A stretch of DNA of 7,798 nucleotides from Deltaproteobacteria bacterium (GTDB taxonomy: Bacteria; Desulfobacterota; Desulfarculia; Adiutricales; Adiutricaceae). The stretch's first letter is position 1. The number at the start of each line of letters is the position of its first letter. The translations under genes were made by a program, and so were the position numbers. The stretch lies in contig JAIRNQ010000291.1 of NCBI GenBank assembly GCA_031257955.1, positions 1-7,798 on the forward strand, read 5' to 3'. The notes beneath the pieces were generated by a model. It had not been told where the DNA came from. It did not search any database and saw only the letters and a program-made list of their open reading frames with translations. This document shows positions 1 through 5,668 of this stretch, one piece after another.

Positions 1-433
1 TTCGGCGTTTTCGTGGGTATTGATAGCCGGAAAATCAAAAAACGCGGTGGCGGGCCTTCTGGGCCCGTTTGTGGGCCATCTGGTGAAAGGGGGTCGAAGT
101 CGGTTTGGGCGACCGGCGGATTGGCGGCGGCCGAGGGGGGTTTTGGTCAGGTTAGGGGCCAAGCCAGTGATGAAGGGGTAGGGGACCCTGGTCAGCCGAG
201 CGGGACAAGGCCGGACAAGGCCAGCCAAGGTCAGGGCCAAATCGGTCCCAAATCGCCCGAGAGGCCATTTCGGCGTTTCCGTGGGTATTGATAGCCGGAA
301 AATCAAAAAACGCGGTGGCGGGCCTTCTGGGCCCGTTTATGGGGCATCTGGTGAAAGGGATCGAAGTCGGTTTGGGCGGCCGGCGGATTGGCGGTGGCCG
401 AGGGGGGTTTTGGTCAGGCTGGGGAGCCAAGCC
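1..433. repeat. Two-copy direct repeat, about 165 bp, 268-bp spacing
   Basis: Positions 1-165 and 269-433 are near-identical (roughly 90% by eye). They share the starting TTCGGCGTTT, the block GTGGGTATTGATAGCCGG at 13 and 281, and the ending GCCAAGCC. Copy one has an extra base near position 91, so the offset shifts from 268 to 267 there and back to 268 before the end. Copy one touches the window edge, so the unit may extend further left or be part of a longer array. Possible reading frames in the two copies lose register at the indel, which argues against coding. I do not recognise the element; it may be a duplicated intergenic repeat. Confidence 0.85.
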
Positions 434-605
434 GGCGAGGATATCAGCGTCCACGGCCAGGGGGCTTGGGAGTTACCATGGTCGGGACGGGTCAGATCGG
501 GTCAGATCGGGAGAGGATTTCGCCAGAAAGCGAGATTAGTTTGGGAGATTGGCCTGGGAAGAAAGCCCAAGGAAGCTGGGGGCGGCTACCCTGGGGGGGC
601 GGGGC
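166..605. other. Non-coding G-rich stretch with short tandem repeats
   Basis: Apart from the second copy of the 165-bp repeat, this stretch between the window edge and the transporter stop codon holds no convincing gene. Open frames on both strands are low-complexity, rich in Gly, Arg and Pro, and match no family I recognise. Two small perfect tandem duplications are visible: GGACAAGGCC twice at 203-222, and GTCAGATCGG twice at 491-510, the latter preceded by a diverged copy at 481-490. No clear terminator for the transporter gene is seen here. Confidence 0.6.
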
Positions 606-1478
606 TTAAGCGTGGGGGGACAAGGCCCGGCGGCGGGCCTCCGTTTTGGCCTTAAGGACGCTCCAAACCATGACCGTGGAAATGACCAATGCGGCGCCGT
701 AGGCGGCGAAGCGACCGGGGCTTTCACCCAAGAAAAGAAATACCCAAATCGGGCAAAGGATGGGTTCCAGCATGGGAACCAAGGTCAGTTCCAGTGAGGA
801 GAGGCGAGGGACGGTCAGGGTGTAGAGGTAATACGGTCCGCCCAGCTGAAAGAGGCCGAGGGCGACGATGGTCAGCCAGCCCGTAAGGGAGGGCCAAGGG
901 GCGCCCCAAGCCGGAAGGCCAATGACGAAGGTCAGAAGGTTACCCAGGATCACTGAGTTGGCCGGCCCGTCGTCCTTAAGCGAGCGGAATATTATGGCTT
1001 GGCTCCCGAAGAGAAGTCCCCCGCCCAGGGCCATGACGTTTCCCAGAAAGCCTTCGGGCGAAAGGCCGTCCATGAAAAACAAAACCACCCCGGCAAAGAT
1101 AATGGCCATGCAAATCCAGTCTCGCCTCTCAGTGCGCTCCTTTAGGAATAATGGGGCTAAGAGGGCCACCCATATGGGTGCCGTGTAGATCAAGACGATG
1201 GCGTTGGCCGCCGTGGTCAGCTTCATGGCCCCAACGTACAGGAAAGACAATATTCCGTATATCGAGCCCGAGACCCAGTGGATGGGCTTAAGGGAGCGGG
1301 GTTTGAAGCCGCCCGGAAGGAGAAAAGATATGATGGCCGCGGCTACCAAGCTCCGGGAGGAAGCTATGGCCATGGGATTCCAATCCACGGACTTGAGTAG
1401 TACCCCAGACGAACTCCACATGATGGCCACGAACAGCAAAAGGATCAGAGCGGAGGTTTTGGATTTTAGGGCTGGCAT
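606..1478 (-). CDS. EamA/DMT-family membrane transporter
   Basis: The 290-residue protein is almost wholly hydrophobic and has the ten-helix, two-repeat layout of EamA (drug/metabolite transporter superfamily) proteins. The first EamA repeat is at roughly residues 8-143 and the second at 153-280. Family-typical stretches include LTTAANAIVLIYTAPIWVAL followed by an LKERTERRDW loop and an IIFAGVVLFF helix, and in the second half LSSLELTLVPMLEPI with a FLGE turn. Length is normal for the family and the stop is TAA. It is an inner-membrane permease; EamA members export or import amino acids, nucleosides, metabolites or small amines, and substrate cannot be read from sequence. It lies last in the row of minus-strand genes, 366 bp after the MttB-like gene, so co-transcription is uncertain. 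No strong Shine-Dalgarno sequence precedes the chosen ATG, so the start is moderately secure. Confidence 0.9.
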   Translation of the reverse strand: MPALKSKTSALILLLFVAIMWSSSGVLLKSVDWNPMAIASSRSLVAAAIISFLLPGGFKPRSLKPIHWVSGSIYGILSFLYVGAMKLTTAANAIVLIYTAPIWVALLAPLFLKERTERRDWICMAIIFAGVVLFFMDGLSPEGFLGNVMALGGGLLFGSQAIIFRSLKDDGPANSVILGNLLTFVIGLPAWGAPWPSLTGWLTIVALGLFQLGGPYYLYTLTVPRLSSLELTLVPMLEPILCPIWVFLFLGESPGRFAAYGAALVISTVMVWSVLKAKTEARRRALSPHA

Positions 1479-1534
1479 TGGCCGGGGGCAGCTTTGGCTA
1501 GGCTGGGGCTAGGGAAGGGGTTCTAGAATTTGGA

Positions 1535-1618
1535 GTCCATTTGGGTAAGGCAAGTTGGGTAGGTCATGCCCGTTCGGTCATGTCGGGTAAGTCAAGTCGT
1601 TTCAGTCAAGTCGGGCCA
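1535..1618. repeat. Degenerate 14-bp tandem repeat, six units
   Basis: Six consecutive 14-base units start at 1535, 1549, 1563, 1577, 1591 and 1605: GTCCATTTGGGTAA, GGCAAGTTGGGTAG, GTCATGCCCGTTCG, GTCATGTCGGGTAA, GTCAAGTCGTTTCA and GTCAAGTCGGGCCA. The approximate consensus is GTCAAGTCGGGTAA. The array lies in the gap between the MttB-like gene and the EamA transporter, just upstream of the transporter start. It could be a regulator-binding array or a decayed minisatellite; the sequence does not decide. Confidence 0.75.
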
Positions 1619-1710
1619 GGCCGAACTCGCCCGAGCTCGCCCGGAAGCGTCAGGGCGATTTTGGGGCGAGTTTGGGCTAAATGAGCCGGGGCCCATAATA
1701 AACTTTTGTG

Positions 1711-1726
1711 GCTATTTTGGCAAATT
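1711..1726. repeat. Dispersed 16-bp repeat, copy A (inverted relative to 7551)
   Basis: GCTATTTTGGCAAATT here is the exact reverse complement of 7551-7566. Flanks show only loose similarity. An exact 16-base match within a window of this size is unlikely by chance, which suggests a small dispersed intergenic repeat family, though no end structure or mobility gene is visible. Confidence 0.5.
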
Positions 1727-1817
1727 TGTTTGGTTTTGGTTGTTTAAGAGCCGGGCGACGACATCCAGGGAACCGATTGGATGGGAAAAGTATCGCCCGG
1801 CGCGGCCTAAGCCGATC

Positions 1818-1837
1818 TTGGCCCCGTTTTGGGCCAA
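1818..1837 (-). terminator. Hairpin just after MttB-like stop codon
   Basis: TTGGCCC (1818-1824) and GGGCCAA (1831-1837) form a perfect 7-bp stem with a 6-base loop, seven bases downstream of the TAA at 1845-1847 of the minus-strand MttB-like gene. The minus-strand RNA has no U-run after the stem, so this may be a 3'-end stabilising or Rho-assisted structure rather than a classical intrinsic terminator. Confidence 0.5.
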
Positions 1838-1844
1838 AGCTGAC

Positions 1845-3272
1845 TTAGGGGTGGTTGGCCCGGATTTTTTCGACCAGGGCGTCGATGTCTTTAACCAGTG
1901 CCGGATCCATGTCTGGCATTGTGTAGTTGCCAATTCTCTCTTCGATTATCCTTTGAGACTTGGTCACCATGTCCAGGGCACCTTCCTTTTTCCAACCGGC
2001 ATGGTCGTATTTGTTAAACAGTTTGTGTTTGTAGAAAGCTCCTCTACAGTACTTGGCCGTTTCCTTGCGAGTTATGTAACTGCCACCACTTCCAGCATCG
2101 ATGATGGAAGATACGTCGATGGTTTCTGGGGTAACAGGATATTGTTTTGGCATATCCCTCATATAGCCACAGATCTCTTCGTCCATGATCCACTTTTCAA
2201 ACGATATCCCGATGAAGCAGCCGATTTGGCCAAAGGCGTGCAGGACCAGGTTGGCCCCGTTGCGCAAGGTCCATGTTAAGGTCAGGGCCCCCTCAGCCAT
2301 GGCCTGGGCGTCCGGAAGGTGGGAGTCGGTCAGAGATCCGCCGGTCCGGCAGGGTAGGGAGTAGTAGCGGGCCAGCTGGGTGGTGGCCGAAAAAATCCAA
2401 AGGGACTGCGGGCTACCGATCTCGGCCCCGGCGGTTTTCATGAATATGGGGCAGGAGTTTGACCCGTAAACCACCGGGGTTCCGGGGCTGACCAGCTGGG
2501 CCAGGACGATTCCGCCCAGAACTTCGGCGTTAATCAGGGCCATGAGGCTGGGAAGTTGAATGGGGCCGGAGACGCCGGCCATGATCATGTTGTGAATTAT
2601 GACCGGTTGGCGGCGGCGGGCAAAGCCCAGGATGGCGCTGGCCATTTCCGAAGAGTAGGAGAGCGGCGAGAGGGGGTTTATGAGGCCCATGGTCACCGGA
2701 TGATCGTCAAGATATTTGTCGCCGAAGACCAGTCCCAATATGCGCATGGTATTATCGGCACCGATTTTGCCATCGGTGCTACCCATCAAGGGCTTGTCGC
2801 TCAATACCAGGGCCGCCCTGACCATGTCCAGATAAGAGGTGGTGGCCGGGACGTCGCTCGGGGCCAGGTACCTAAAGGCGTGGAAATCGATGACCGGGGA
2901 GGTTTGGACCAGTTTAACGGCCTTTTCGTAATCGGCCAAGGTTCCGGCCTTATGGGTCCCGTCGGCCTCTACGATAAAGGGCGGGCCGTAAGTGGGGGCC
3001 AAGGCGAAGTCATGGCGGCCTATCCAGATCGATTTTTTCGGGTCGCGGGCGTGGAACCTAAAACGGTCAGGGGCCGTCTCGAGGGCCTTTTCGACTTGAG
3101 CCTCGGTGAAATAAACTTGATGCCCTTCGACTTTGAAGCCATGGCTTTTAAAAGTGTCTATGGTTTCGTCGTCGGCGAACCTTATGCCGCTTTGGGCCAA
3201 AACTTTCATGGAGGCTTGATGGATTAGATCCAGTTCGGCCCGCGATAGGGATTGGGTACGGTCGTACAACAT
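1845..3272 (-). CDS. MttB-superfamily (COG5598) methyltransferase, non-pyrrolysine type
   Basis: The 475-residue protein has the length and opening of the trimethylamine:corrinoid methyltransferase superfamily (LSRAELDLIHQASMKVLAQSGIRF near residues 9-32). It has TIM-barrel-like segments and the family block TDSHLPDAQAMAE at about 315-327, followed by NGANLVLHAFGQIG at 338-351. Known members transfer a methyl group from a quaternary or tertiary amine to the cobalt of a partner corrinoid protein. The frame is uninterrupted from ATG to TAA, so unlike true MttB it has no pyrrolysine; such relatives include the glycine betaine methyltransferase MtgB and enzymes for other betaines. The substrate here is unknown. 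A GGTG sequence (3278-3281) five bases before the ATG supports the start. It follows the FAD oxidoreductase by 128 bp, and its corrinoid partner could be the protein at 4962-5606. Confidence 0.9.
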   Translation of the reverse strand: MLYDRTQSLSRAELDLIHQASMKVLAQSGIRFADDETIDTFKSHGFKVEGHQVYFTEAQVEKALETAPDRFRFHARDPKKSIWIGRHDFALAPTYGPPFIVEADGTHKAGTLADYEKAVKLVQTSPVIDFHAFRYLAPSDVPATTSYLDMVRAALVLSDKPLMGSTDGKIGADNTMRILGLVFGDKYLDDHPVTMGLINPLSPLSYSSEMASAILGFARRRQPVIIHNMIMAGVSGPIQLPSLMALINAEVLGGIVLAQLVSPGTPVVYGSNSCPIFMKTAGAEIGSPQSLWIFSATTQLARYYSLPCRTGGSLTDSHLPDAQAMAEGALTLTWTLRNGANLVLHAFGQIGCFIGISFEKWIMDEEICGYMRDMPKQYPVTPETIDVSSIIDAGSGGSYITRKETAKYCRGAFYKHKLFNKYDHAGWKKEGALDMVTKSQRIIEERIGNYTMPDMDPALVKDIDALVEKIRANHP

Positions 3273-3341
3273 GTCAGCACCAAATAAAACATAAAGTAAA
3301 TAAATTTATAAGTAAAAGATAAGAATAACTAGGTCTGCCAA

Positions 3342-3360
3342 GCCGCGTTCTGGTCGCGGC
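3342..3360 (-). terminator. GC-rich hairpin between oxidoreductase and MttB-like genes
   Basis: GCCGCG (3342-3347) and CGCGGC (3355-3360) form a perfect 6-bp stem with a 7-base loop in the 128-bp gap. No U-run follows on the minus strand, so termination is only possible, not shown. The roughly 70 bases between this hairpin and the MttB-like ATG are very AT-rich (3281-3330), unlike the rest of the window, and could carry a promoter, but I see no convincing -35/-10 pair. Confidence 0.35.
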
Positions 3361-3400
3361 CTGGGATGGCGACGAATGGGGTAGATTAAGCCGGGGGGGT

Positions 3401-4723
3401 TTAGATCTCTCCCCCGGCGGTAAGAGTTTCGTAGACCAGGCGGATTTCCGCCCCGACCGTGGTAAAGGGCTCCGGGGGCATCCAGCTGGGCTTGGTATCG
3501 TTTTTGAGAAAATCGAGGATGTCGCTCTCAATGCCGTTGGCCCACTCGGCCAGAAACCCACCCATGGTAAAGCTTTTGCAAACTCCGGCCCCTTCGCCGA
3601 CGCCGCTAAAGTAGACGTTGCCCTGGCGACCGAAGAGGGAGCGGGAGTTCATGGTCAGGTGAATCATTCCGGCGTAGACGTACTCGAAGTTGACGTGCTG
3701 GTGAGCGGGGAAGCGGTTGTTGAAGGCTTTTCGAAGGAGCCGTTGGGAAAAGCGTATGCGTTCTGGGGAACAGGAATAGAAGGTCCCGTATTTGAGACCG
3801 TTTCTGACGAAAAGACGATTGTCTCTGGTAAAGCGGACGGTGGTGCCGGCGGTGTGGCCGGCGGTCACTCCCCAAGGCACGACGCCTTTAAAAGTCTCCA
3901 GTTCCTCCTCGGTGAGGACCCTGGTCATGGCCCCGAAAGAAATGATCGGGCAGAAGGTGTTACCCTTGCAAAGACCGAACTCCTGGAGGAAAGGACCGGC
4001 GGTGACGAAAACCGCTTTGGTCGAAATTTTCTTACCATTTAAGAGGATCACCGTGGGGTTGGCCCCGTCCTCGATGGTAACGACCGGGGTCTTTTCGAAA
4101 ACCTTGACGTTGGGCGGCTGAATGGTAAAGAGGCCCCTGAGGACGTCCGCGGGATTAACCAAAACGGTGCCCGGGTTGAAGATGGCCTTCTTGTAGTAGC
4201 TGGTCCCCAGCTTATCGCTTAGCTCCTTGCCCTCGTAAAACTTGTAGGGAATGCCCATGGTGTCGAGCTCTTTGGCGTCGTCGTCGAGATGCTTAAAGGT
4301 GCTCCGCTTGTATGAGGCCAAGTACTTGCCGCACTCGTCCCAGTCAACCTTAAGTCCCTTGTCGGCTATGAGCTTTCGCATCTTGTCTAGGGCGGCCGTG
4401 TACATCTTAACCCCCCAGACTTTTTCTTCGTGGGAAAAATCCCCGCTCCCGAAGGCGTGAGGCACGTCGATCAGAAAGCCGGCGTTTTTGCCGCTGTCGT
4501 TGGCCCCTATGCGTATGGCCTCGAAAACGGCCACCGAACACCCAGGGTCGATTTCGCTGAGCCTATAGGCGGCGTTGAATCCGCCGTATCCGGCGCCTAC
4601 GACCACATAGTCGTACTTGTCCTCGATCTCATCGGCCATGTTGAACTGATGGTTTTTGTATGACGACGTTTCAAGCCAACACGACACGCCGGTTTCTGAC
4701 GGAAATATTTTTACGCTTCGCAT
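3401..4723 (-). CDS. DAO-family FAD-dependent oxidoreductase (glycine/D-amino-acid oxidase-like)
   Basis: Starting at 4723 the protein has 440 residues. An N-terminal CWLET segment (about residues 15-19) is followed by a Rossmann FAD-binding motif, VVVGAGYGG at 40-48, an acidic residue ending the second strand (E68), and the SGKNAGF signature at 77-83, all typical of the DAO superfamily. The C-terminal YFSGVGEGAGVCKSFTMGG is the usual second FAD-contacting region. Family members oxidise the C-N bond of amino acids or secondary and tertiary amines (sarcosine, dimethylglycine, glutamylputrescine, D-amino acids) to an imine. Next to methylamine methyltransferases, an N-methyl amino acid or betaine-derived amine is a plausible substrate, by inference. 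An in-frame ATG at 4798 would add 25 residues but has no ribosome site, and those residues look unlike the family; the ATG at 4723 has one. Stop is TAA. The 238-bp gap upstream, with two hairpins, suggests its own transcript. Confidence 0.88.
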   Translation of the reverse strand: MRSVKIFPSETGVSCWLETSSYKNHQFNMADEIEDKYDYVVVGAGYGGFNAAYRLSEIDPGCSVAVFEAIRIGANDSGKNAGFLIDVPHAFGSGDFSHEEKVWGVKMYTAALDKMRKLIADKGLKVDWDECGKYLASYKRSTFKHLDDDAKELDTMGIPYKFYEGKELSDKLGTSYYKKAIFNPGTVLVNPADVLRGLFTIQPPNVKVFEKTPVVTIEDGANPTVILLNGKKISTKAVFVTAGPFLQEFGLCKGNTFCPIISFGAMTRVLTEEELETFKGVVPWGVTAGHTAGTTVRFTRDNRLFVRNGLKYGTFYSCSPERIRFSQRLLRKAFNNRFPAHQHVNFEYVYAGMIHLTMNSRSLFGRQGNVYFSGVGEGAGVCKSFTMGGFLAEWANGIESDILDFLKNDTKPSWMPPEPFTTVGAEIRLVYETLTAGGEI

Positions 4724-4726
4724 GGT

Positions 4727-4734
4727 CCCCACCT
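4727..4734 (-). promoter_or_regulatory. Ribosome binding site deciding the oxidoreductase start
   Basis: AGGTGGGG lies on the minus strand three bases before the ATG at 4721-4723, with the AGGTGG core five bases away. The alternative upstream ATG (4796-4798) is preceded by GC-rich sequence without such a site, so 4723 is preferred. Confidence 0.65.
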
Positions 4735-4858
4735 GTCGCCGGCCTCGGCCCTGACCGACATTGGACATAAAGGCGTTTGGGATTGAGGCTTCCGCCATGG
4801 CGTCGGCCGGACGCCGGTTAGCGAAAGAAAGATGTCGTTTTTGGCATTATTGCATAAA

Positions 4859-4884
4859 GGCCCGGCCATTTGGAAAACCGGGCC
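4859..4884 (-). terminator. Possible terminator after the corrinoid-protein gene
   Basis: GGCCCGG (4859-4865) and CCGGGCC (4878-4884) pair perfectly over 7 bp around a 12-base loop. On the minus strand the stem is followed by TTTATG, a short U-run. It lies about 80 bases after the corrinoid protein stop and before the oxidoreductase, so it could separate two transcripts. Confidence 0.45.
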
Positions 4885-4920
4885 CTTAGCGGCCATCCGT
4901 TGTCCAACCCGGTTGCCCTT

Positions 4921-4939
4921 GGCTGGGCGACGCCCAGTC
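4921..4939 (-). terminator. Strong compact hairpin after the corrinoid-protein gene
   Basis: CTGGGC (4923-4928) and GCCCAG (4932-4937) pair perfectly around a three-base GAC loop, with further outer pairing (a G-T wobble, then 4921 with 4939). It begins about 22 bases downstream of the TAA of the corrinoid protein gene. No U-run follows on the minus strand, so it may protect the mRNA 3' end instead of terminating. Confidence 0.4.
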
Positions 4940-4961
4940 GGACGGCCTTACGGGGCGAGCT

Positions 4962-5606
4962 TTACTGGGCGAAGGCCTTTTTTATGCCAACCACGCCCTC
5001 GTGGGCGTTTTCGGCGTAGATGTCGGCCCCGATCCGGCTGGCCCACCTCGGGGTCACGGGTGCCCCGGCCACCATGGTCTTGATCTTGCCTTTGAGGCCA
5101 GATTTTTTCAGCATTTCCTCAAGCTGCTTCTGCTCGCCAAGGGTAGTGGTCAAAAGGGCGCTGGTGGCAATGACGTTGGAGTTGTGCTTAACCGCGTCGT
5201 CGATGATATCCTCGTTGGCCCGGTCGCGGCCCATGTCGTGGACGGTGAAGCCGTTGGCCCTAAACATGGCGATGCCTATGCCTTTCCCAATGTCGTGGAT
5301 GTCGCCTTTAACCGTGGCCGCGGTGATGACTATGTCAGCGTTCTCCGACTTGGTGCCGGGAGGCAGGGCGGCCATGAGGGTTTCCGAGGCTTGGCTCATA
5401 ACGTCGGCGGCCATCATCAGCTCCGGCAAAAAAAGCTTGCCGGAAGAGAACAGCTCGCCGACTTTGTTAATGCCGGGAATGAAGCCGCGCTCCATCAGGA
5501 GCATGGGGCTTTCCCCTGAATCCAAATGACGCTTTACCTGCTCCATGGCTAGATCCGCGTCTTGATCGAGAACGGCTTTGGCCGCCAATTCGAACAAATC
5601 ACTCAT
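4962..5606 (-). CDS. mtbC: Methylamine corrinoid protein (MtbC/MttC type)
   Basis: The 214-residue protein has the normal length and both domains of methyltransferase corrinoid proteins. A helical cap (about 1-85) contains the typical GELFSSGKLFLPELMMAADVM run (50-70), and a cobalamin-binding Rossmann domain (about 90-214) contains GDIHDIGK at 101-108, where His104 is the lower axial ligand to cobalt. The later SALLTTT (149-155) and GAPVT (181-185) are also family-typical. It would carry the methyl group from MtbB, and perhaps from the MttB-like enzyme, on cob(I)alamin to a downstream methyltransferase. It follows mtbB by 62 bp with no hairpin between, so the two are probably one operon. GGGAG at 5617-5621, ten bases before the ATG, is an acceptable ribosome site. 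Stop is TAA. The assignment to dimethylamine rests on adjacency to mtbB; sequence alone does not separate MtbC, MttC and MtmC. Confidence 0.92.
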   Translation of the reverse strand: MSDLFELAAKAVLDQDADLAMEQVKRHLDSGESPMLLMERGFIPGINKVGELFSSGKLFLPELMMAADVMSQASETLMAALPPGTKSENADIVITAATVKGDIHDIGKGIGIAMFRANGFTVHDMGRDRANEDIIDDAVKHNSNVIATSALLTTTLGEQKQLEEMLKKSGLKGKIKTMVAGAPVTPRWASRIGADIYAENAHEGVVGIKKAFAQ

Positions 5607-5668
5607 ATCCGTATTTCTCCCAATTCTAAAATATATAAGCTAAAACCATAGTCGTTATCGGCAGGCTT

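Larger units (their letters stand above)
1479..1844. other. Intergenic region between transporter and MttB-like gene
   Basis: This 366-bp gap carries the 14-bp tandem array (1535-1618), a hairpin next to the MttB-like stop (1818-1837) and a 16-bp sequence repeated in inverse orientation at 7551-7566. A long plus-strand open frame starts at 1566 and runs into the antisense of the MttB-like gene; it matches no known family and is treated as a shadow. No convincing promoter for the transporter was identified. Confidence 0.6.

Noticed and set aside
13..655. Repeat-encoded small proteins starting MGIDSRKIKKRGGG
   Set aside because: Their similarity comes from the duplicated DNA; the frames diverge after the indel, are low-complexity and lack ribosome sites.
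1535..1618. CRISPR array
   Set aside because: The units are 14 bp, directly adjacent and degenerate, without unique spacers, and there are no cas genes. The 70-bp repeat at the right edge also lacks a repeat-spacer pattern.
1566..2279. 237-residue plus-strand reading frame
   Set aside because: Most of it is antisense to the well-supported MttB-like gene and it shows no family similarity.
2556..3227. 223-residue plus-strand reading frame
   Set aside because: It lies entirely within the antisense of the MttB-like gene; long shadow frames are expected in GC-rich DNA.
4724..4798. 25-residue N-terminal extension of the FAD oxidoreductase
   Set aside because: The upstream ATG has no Shine-Dalgarno sequence and the added residues do not resemble the family, while the ATG at 4723 has AGGTGGGG in front.
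5001..5529. Two overlapping plus-strand frames of about 170 residues
   Set aside because: They are antisense to the corrinoid protein gene, whose motifs are unambiguous.
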